From CALBGR01 sp964499935 (lineage in GTDB: Bacteria > Patescibacteriota > Saccharimonadia > Saccharimonadales > UBA4665): a stretch of 64,000 nt of DNA. The first letter of the stretch is position 1. Each line of letters opens with the position of its first letter. The stretch lies in assembly GCA_964499935.1 (NCBI GenBank), contig CAZCMS010000001.1:744001-808000 (forward strand). Direction: 5' to 3'. The position numbers were made by a program, and so were the translations under genes. The notes under the pieces were generated by a model. It was not told where the DNA came from and did not search any database. It saw only the letters and a list, made by a program, of their open reading frames with translations. Below, piece by piece: positions 61,997 through 64,000 of the stretch.

Positions 61997-63664
61997 ATGA
62001 GTGAAAACTGGAATCAAGAAGTAGATTTTCTTGTGGTCGGAACAGGGTCTGCAGGCTTGAGCGCAGCAATTACGGCCAAGAAAAATGGCCTTGATACACT
62101 CGTTATTGAAAGTACCGATAAATGGGGTGGAACAACTGCAATTTCTGGCGGTGGGCTATGGATGCCATTCAATCCCTTAATGGAAAAAGATGGTGTGCCA
62201 GATTCATTCGAAGAAGCGCTTAAATACATGGAGGACACCATTGGCGATGTTGGTCCCTGGACCAGCACCGAAAGAAAGCGAGCATTCCTATACGGTATCC
62301 ATCATTACTTTACTATGCTCCAAGAAGAAGGAGTGCGATGGGTTCGCTCAAAAGACTATCCAGATTATTATCCCGATCTCCCAACCGGACGTGTTGGTCG
62401 CTCGTTAGAAGTAAAGCCATTCAACGTACGCAAACTTGGTAAATGGCGAAAAACGATGCGCTACAGCATTCCTGCTCCTGTAATGACCGATGACGTATGG
62501 CTCCTTTCACGAGCCTGGTCAACACCAAGCGGATTTATACGTGGAGCACGTTTTGTCTTCCGTACACTGGGTGGTCTTGCAACAGGACAGCTTAAATACG
62601 GCATGGGGGCTGCGTTTGCAGGCTCGCTTATGCATATTGTACTAAAGCAAGACACGCCGGTGTGGCTACATTCACCGCTCAAAGAACTCGTCATAGAAAA
62701 GGGTAGAGTAGTCGGCGCAATCATCGAGAAGGACGGTCAAATGATGCGCATAAAAACAAATCGGGGCGTCATGCTCGGCGCTGGTGGCTTTGCTCGAAAC
62801 AAAGAATGGCGCAAAAAATATCATGGGGTCGAAGGCTGGTCGGCAGCACCTGACGGACAGCTCGGCCAGGGAATTGCAATTGGCGAAAAAGCTGGTGGAG
62901 CACTTGGCATGATGGATGACGCATGGTGGGGTGCGACCACGGCTAACCCCGACGGCGAAGACCAGCACGGATTCGTCCTTAACGAACGATCAGACCCTTG
63001 GAGTATTGTTATCGACCAGCAGGGCAACCGATATCTTAACGAATCTGAATCATACATAGATTTTGGACACCACATGTTTGAACGCGATAAAACCGTTCCA
63101 GCTATTCCTTCGTGGATGATTCTTGACCACAGACACTCCACACATTTCCTAAACAACGCATTACTCGTACCTGGCGCAGCCAAGAAACTCCTCGCAAAAG
63201 GCGAACTAGTTATTGCAGATACACTCGAAGAACTAGCAGAAAAAATGAGCGTCGATAAAGAGACATTCTTTGCAACCATCGAGCGCTTTAATGAATTTGC
63301 CCGCGAAGGTGTCGATCGCGACTTCCAACGTGGACGCACTGCTTACGACCGCTATTATGGTAACCCGCTCGTGAAGCCCAATCCAAACCTTGGCACTATC
63401 GAAAAAGGCCCATTCAAAGCGTTTAAGATCTATCCTGGTGATCTCGGAACAAAGGGTGGCTTGATTACTGACGAACACGCTCGCGTACTACGCAAAGACG
63501 GCACAATCATTGAAGGACTTTACGCTGCTGGCAATAACACCGCCTCTGTTATGGGTCGCACATATCCTGGCGCAGGCAGCACACTTGCACCTGCAGGGGT
63601 TTTTGGTTACTTGGGTGCATTACATGCCAGCCAGCAAGCACAAAACACAAACGCCCCACAATAA
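61997..63664 (+). CDS. FAD-binding dehydrogenase, 3-ketosteroid delta1-dehydrogenase-like
   Basis: The 555-residue flavoprotein has the Rossmann FAD motif VVGTGSAGLSAAITAKKNG (13-31), STDKWGGTTAISGGGLWMPFN, and a C-terminal NTASVMGRTYPGAGSTLAPAGVFGYLGALHA that closely matches KstD and related enzymes. Family members insert a 1,2 double bond into 3-keto steroids or reduce fumarate-like substrates. Which substrate applies here is not visible. AAAAGGAG precedes the ATG. Such an enzyme is unusual in a CPR genome. Confidence 0.85.
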   Translation: MSENWNQEVDFLVVGTGSAGLSAAITAKKNGLDTLVIESTDKWGGTTAISGGGLWMPFNPLMEKDGVPDSFEEALKYMEDTIGDVGPWTSTERKRAFLYGIHHYFTMLQEEGVRWVRSKDYPDYYPDLPTGRVGRSLEVKPFNVRKLGKWRKTMRYSIPAPVMTDDVWLLSRAWSTPSGFIRGARFVFRTLGGLATGQLKYGMGAAFAGSLMHIVLKQDTPVWLHSPLKELVIEKGRVVGAIIEKDGQMMRIKTNRGVMLGAGGFARNKEWRKKYHGVEGWSAAPDGQLGQGIAIGEKAGGALGMMDDAWWGATTANPDGEDQHGFVLNERSDPWSIVIDQQGNRYLNESESYIDFGHHMFERDKTVPAIPSWMILDHRHSTHFLNNALLVPGAAKKLLAKGELVIADTLEELAEKMSVDKETFFATIERFNEFAREGVDRDFQRGRTAYDRYYGNPLVKPNPNLGTIEKGPFKAFKIYPGDLGTKGGLITDEHARVLRKDGTIIEGLYAAGNNTASVMGRTYPGAGSTLAPAGVFGYLGALHASQQAQNTNAPQ

Positions 63665-63781
63665 ACATATGGCGACTATCCCCAGCCCTTAATTTTAGTG
63701 CTCGTTAGCTTAGGCCTATATTTTTATATTTGCAAAAACCTGTTTTGGGTATATAGTGCAAGTAAGGTAAGGAGTGTGCAT

Positions 63782-64000
63782 ATGTTTTTTGGGCGTAAAC
63801 CAATACAAAAACATCAACCTATTGATGGCGTGGTTTTGAAATCGCGGGAACGCACAAGGGCTGCTCGCAGTGCCGAAATCCAAGAACAACTTGTACTCGC
63901 CAAAAAGCTAGGCGATCGCGCAATGGAGGGCGAAGAATTCGGAATACCCGGATTCATGGCAATTGGCTTTCCCTTACTACGCCCAGACTCGGCAGAATAT
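63782..64000 (+). CDS. Partial gene running off the window end
   Basis: ATG 63782, behind GTAAGGAG, opens 73 codons to the window end (MFFGRKPIQKHQPIDGV ... GIPGFMAIGFPLLRPDS). No family recognised. The N-terminal part is basic and helical. Confidence 0.7.
   Translation, partial: MFFGRKPIQKHQPIDGVVLKSRERTRAARSAEIQEQLVLAKKLGDRAMEGEEFGIPGFMAIGFPLLRPDSAEY

Noticed and set aside
1..64000. Alternative genetic code with TGA as Gly or Trp
   Set aside because: Several full-length conserved genes end with TGA, for example hsdR and the double GNAT gene, and no conserved protein contains an internal TGA.

Overview
The window looks like a piece of chromosome from a Candidate Phyla Radiation (Patescibacteria) bacterium, most likely Saccharibacteria (TM7). 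This is an inference from several things: compact AT-leaning coding with many small orphan genes, a complete F-type ATP synthase operon, an LPXTG-like surface protein with its own sortase, and many genes whose ATG sits about 6-8 nt behind a TATAAT-like box, as in leaderless transcripts. TGA is used as an ordinary stop, so the code is 11 and not the Gracilibacteria code. There are no rRNA genes and one tRNA.

Layout. 1-1482: 3' part of a UvrD/AddA-type helicase-nuclease. 1532-4359: an aquaporin and a divergent pair of proteins that resemble zeta-class (cadmium) carbonic anhydrases. 4421-11355 (minus): ATP synthase operon in the order I-B-E-F-H-A-G-X-D-C, where X is an orphan gene wedged between gamma and beta; a TTGAAA-17-TATAAT promoter gives an almost leaderless mRNA. 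11555-14832: glutaredoxin, a CobO/BtuR-like protein and orphans. 14963-19858: a surface-carbohydrate block in which three left-handed beta-helix proteins that share the motif RHPNGGGWV alternate with a GT2 glycosyltransferase and two paralogous TIM-barrel glycosidase-like proteins. 19933-21649: membrane protein, SmpB, flavodoxin-like reductase.

21801-31279: tRNA-Asn followed by a 9.4-kb integrated element bounded by an 18-bp direct repeat of the tRNA 3' end. It carries a large serine recombinase whose last codons are supplied by the tRNA gene, a small acidic ORF, a PASTA-like anchored protein, a likely structured small RNA, a complete type I restriction-modification operon (hsdR-hsdM-hsdS) and a gamma-glutamylcyclotransferase-like gene.

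31591-36310: directly next to that element is a GC-rich four-gene operon with Shine-Dalgarno sites: a degenerate kinase-like protein, a vWA-like protein, a divergent adenylosuccinate synthetase (PurA) homologue that keeps the catalytic Asp and His, and a SAM-domain protein. It ends in a 15-bp perfect hairpin plus a T-tailed terminator. Its base composition, translation signals and position beside a restriction island mark it as a transferred cassette. It is the best candidate for an undescribed (possibly defence or conflict) system in this window.

36322-64000: a nucleotidyltransferase-fold protein, a RelA/SpoT-type alarmone synthetase, a GAF protein, a sortase with its InlB-repeat substrate, an S66 peptidase, two decayed genes (a methyltransferase stub and a multiply frameshifted histidine phosphatase), cyclopropane fatty acid synthase, a PAS histidine kinase with a single-domain response regulator, a uracil-DNA glycosylase-like protein, Pcm, two YdeI-like paralogues, a double GNAT protein, two NUDIX proteins, and a 3-ketosteroid-dehydrogenase-like flavoprotein. 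A 71-nt hairpin repeat occurs twice (31197 and 44366), once touching the element's right attachment site.
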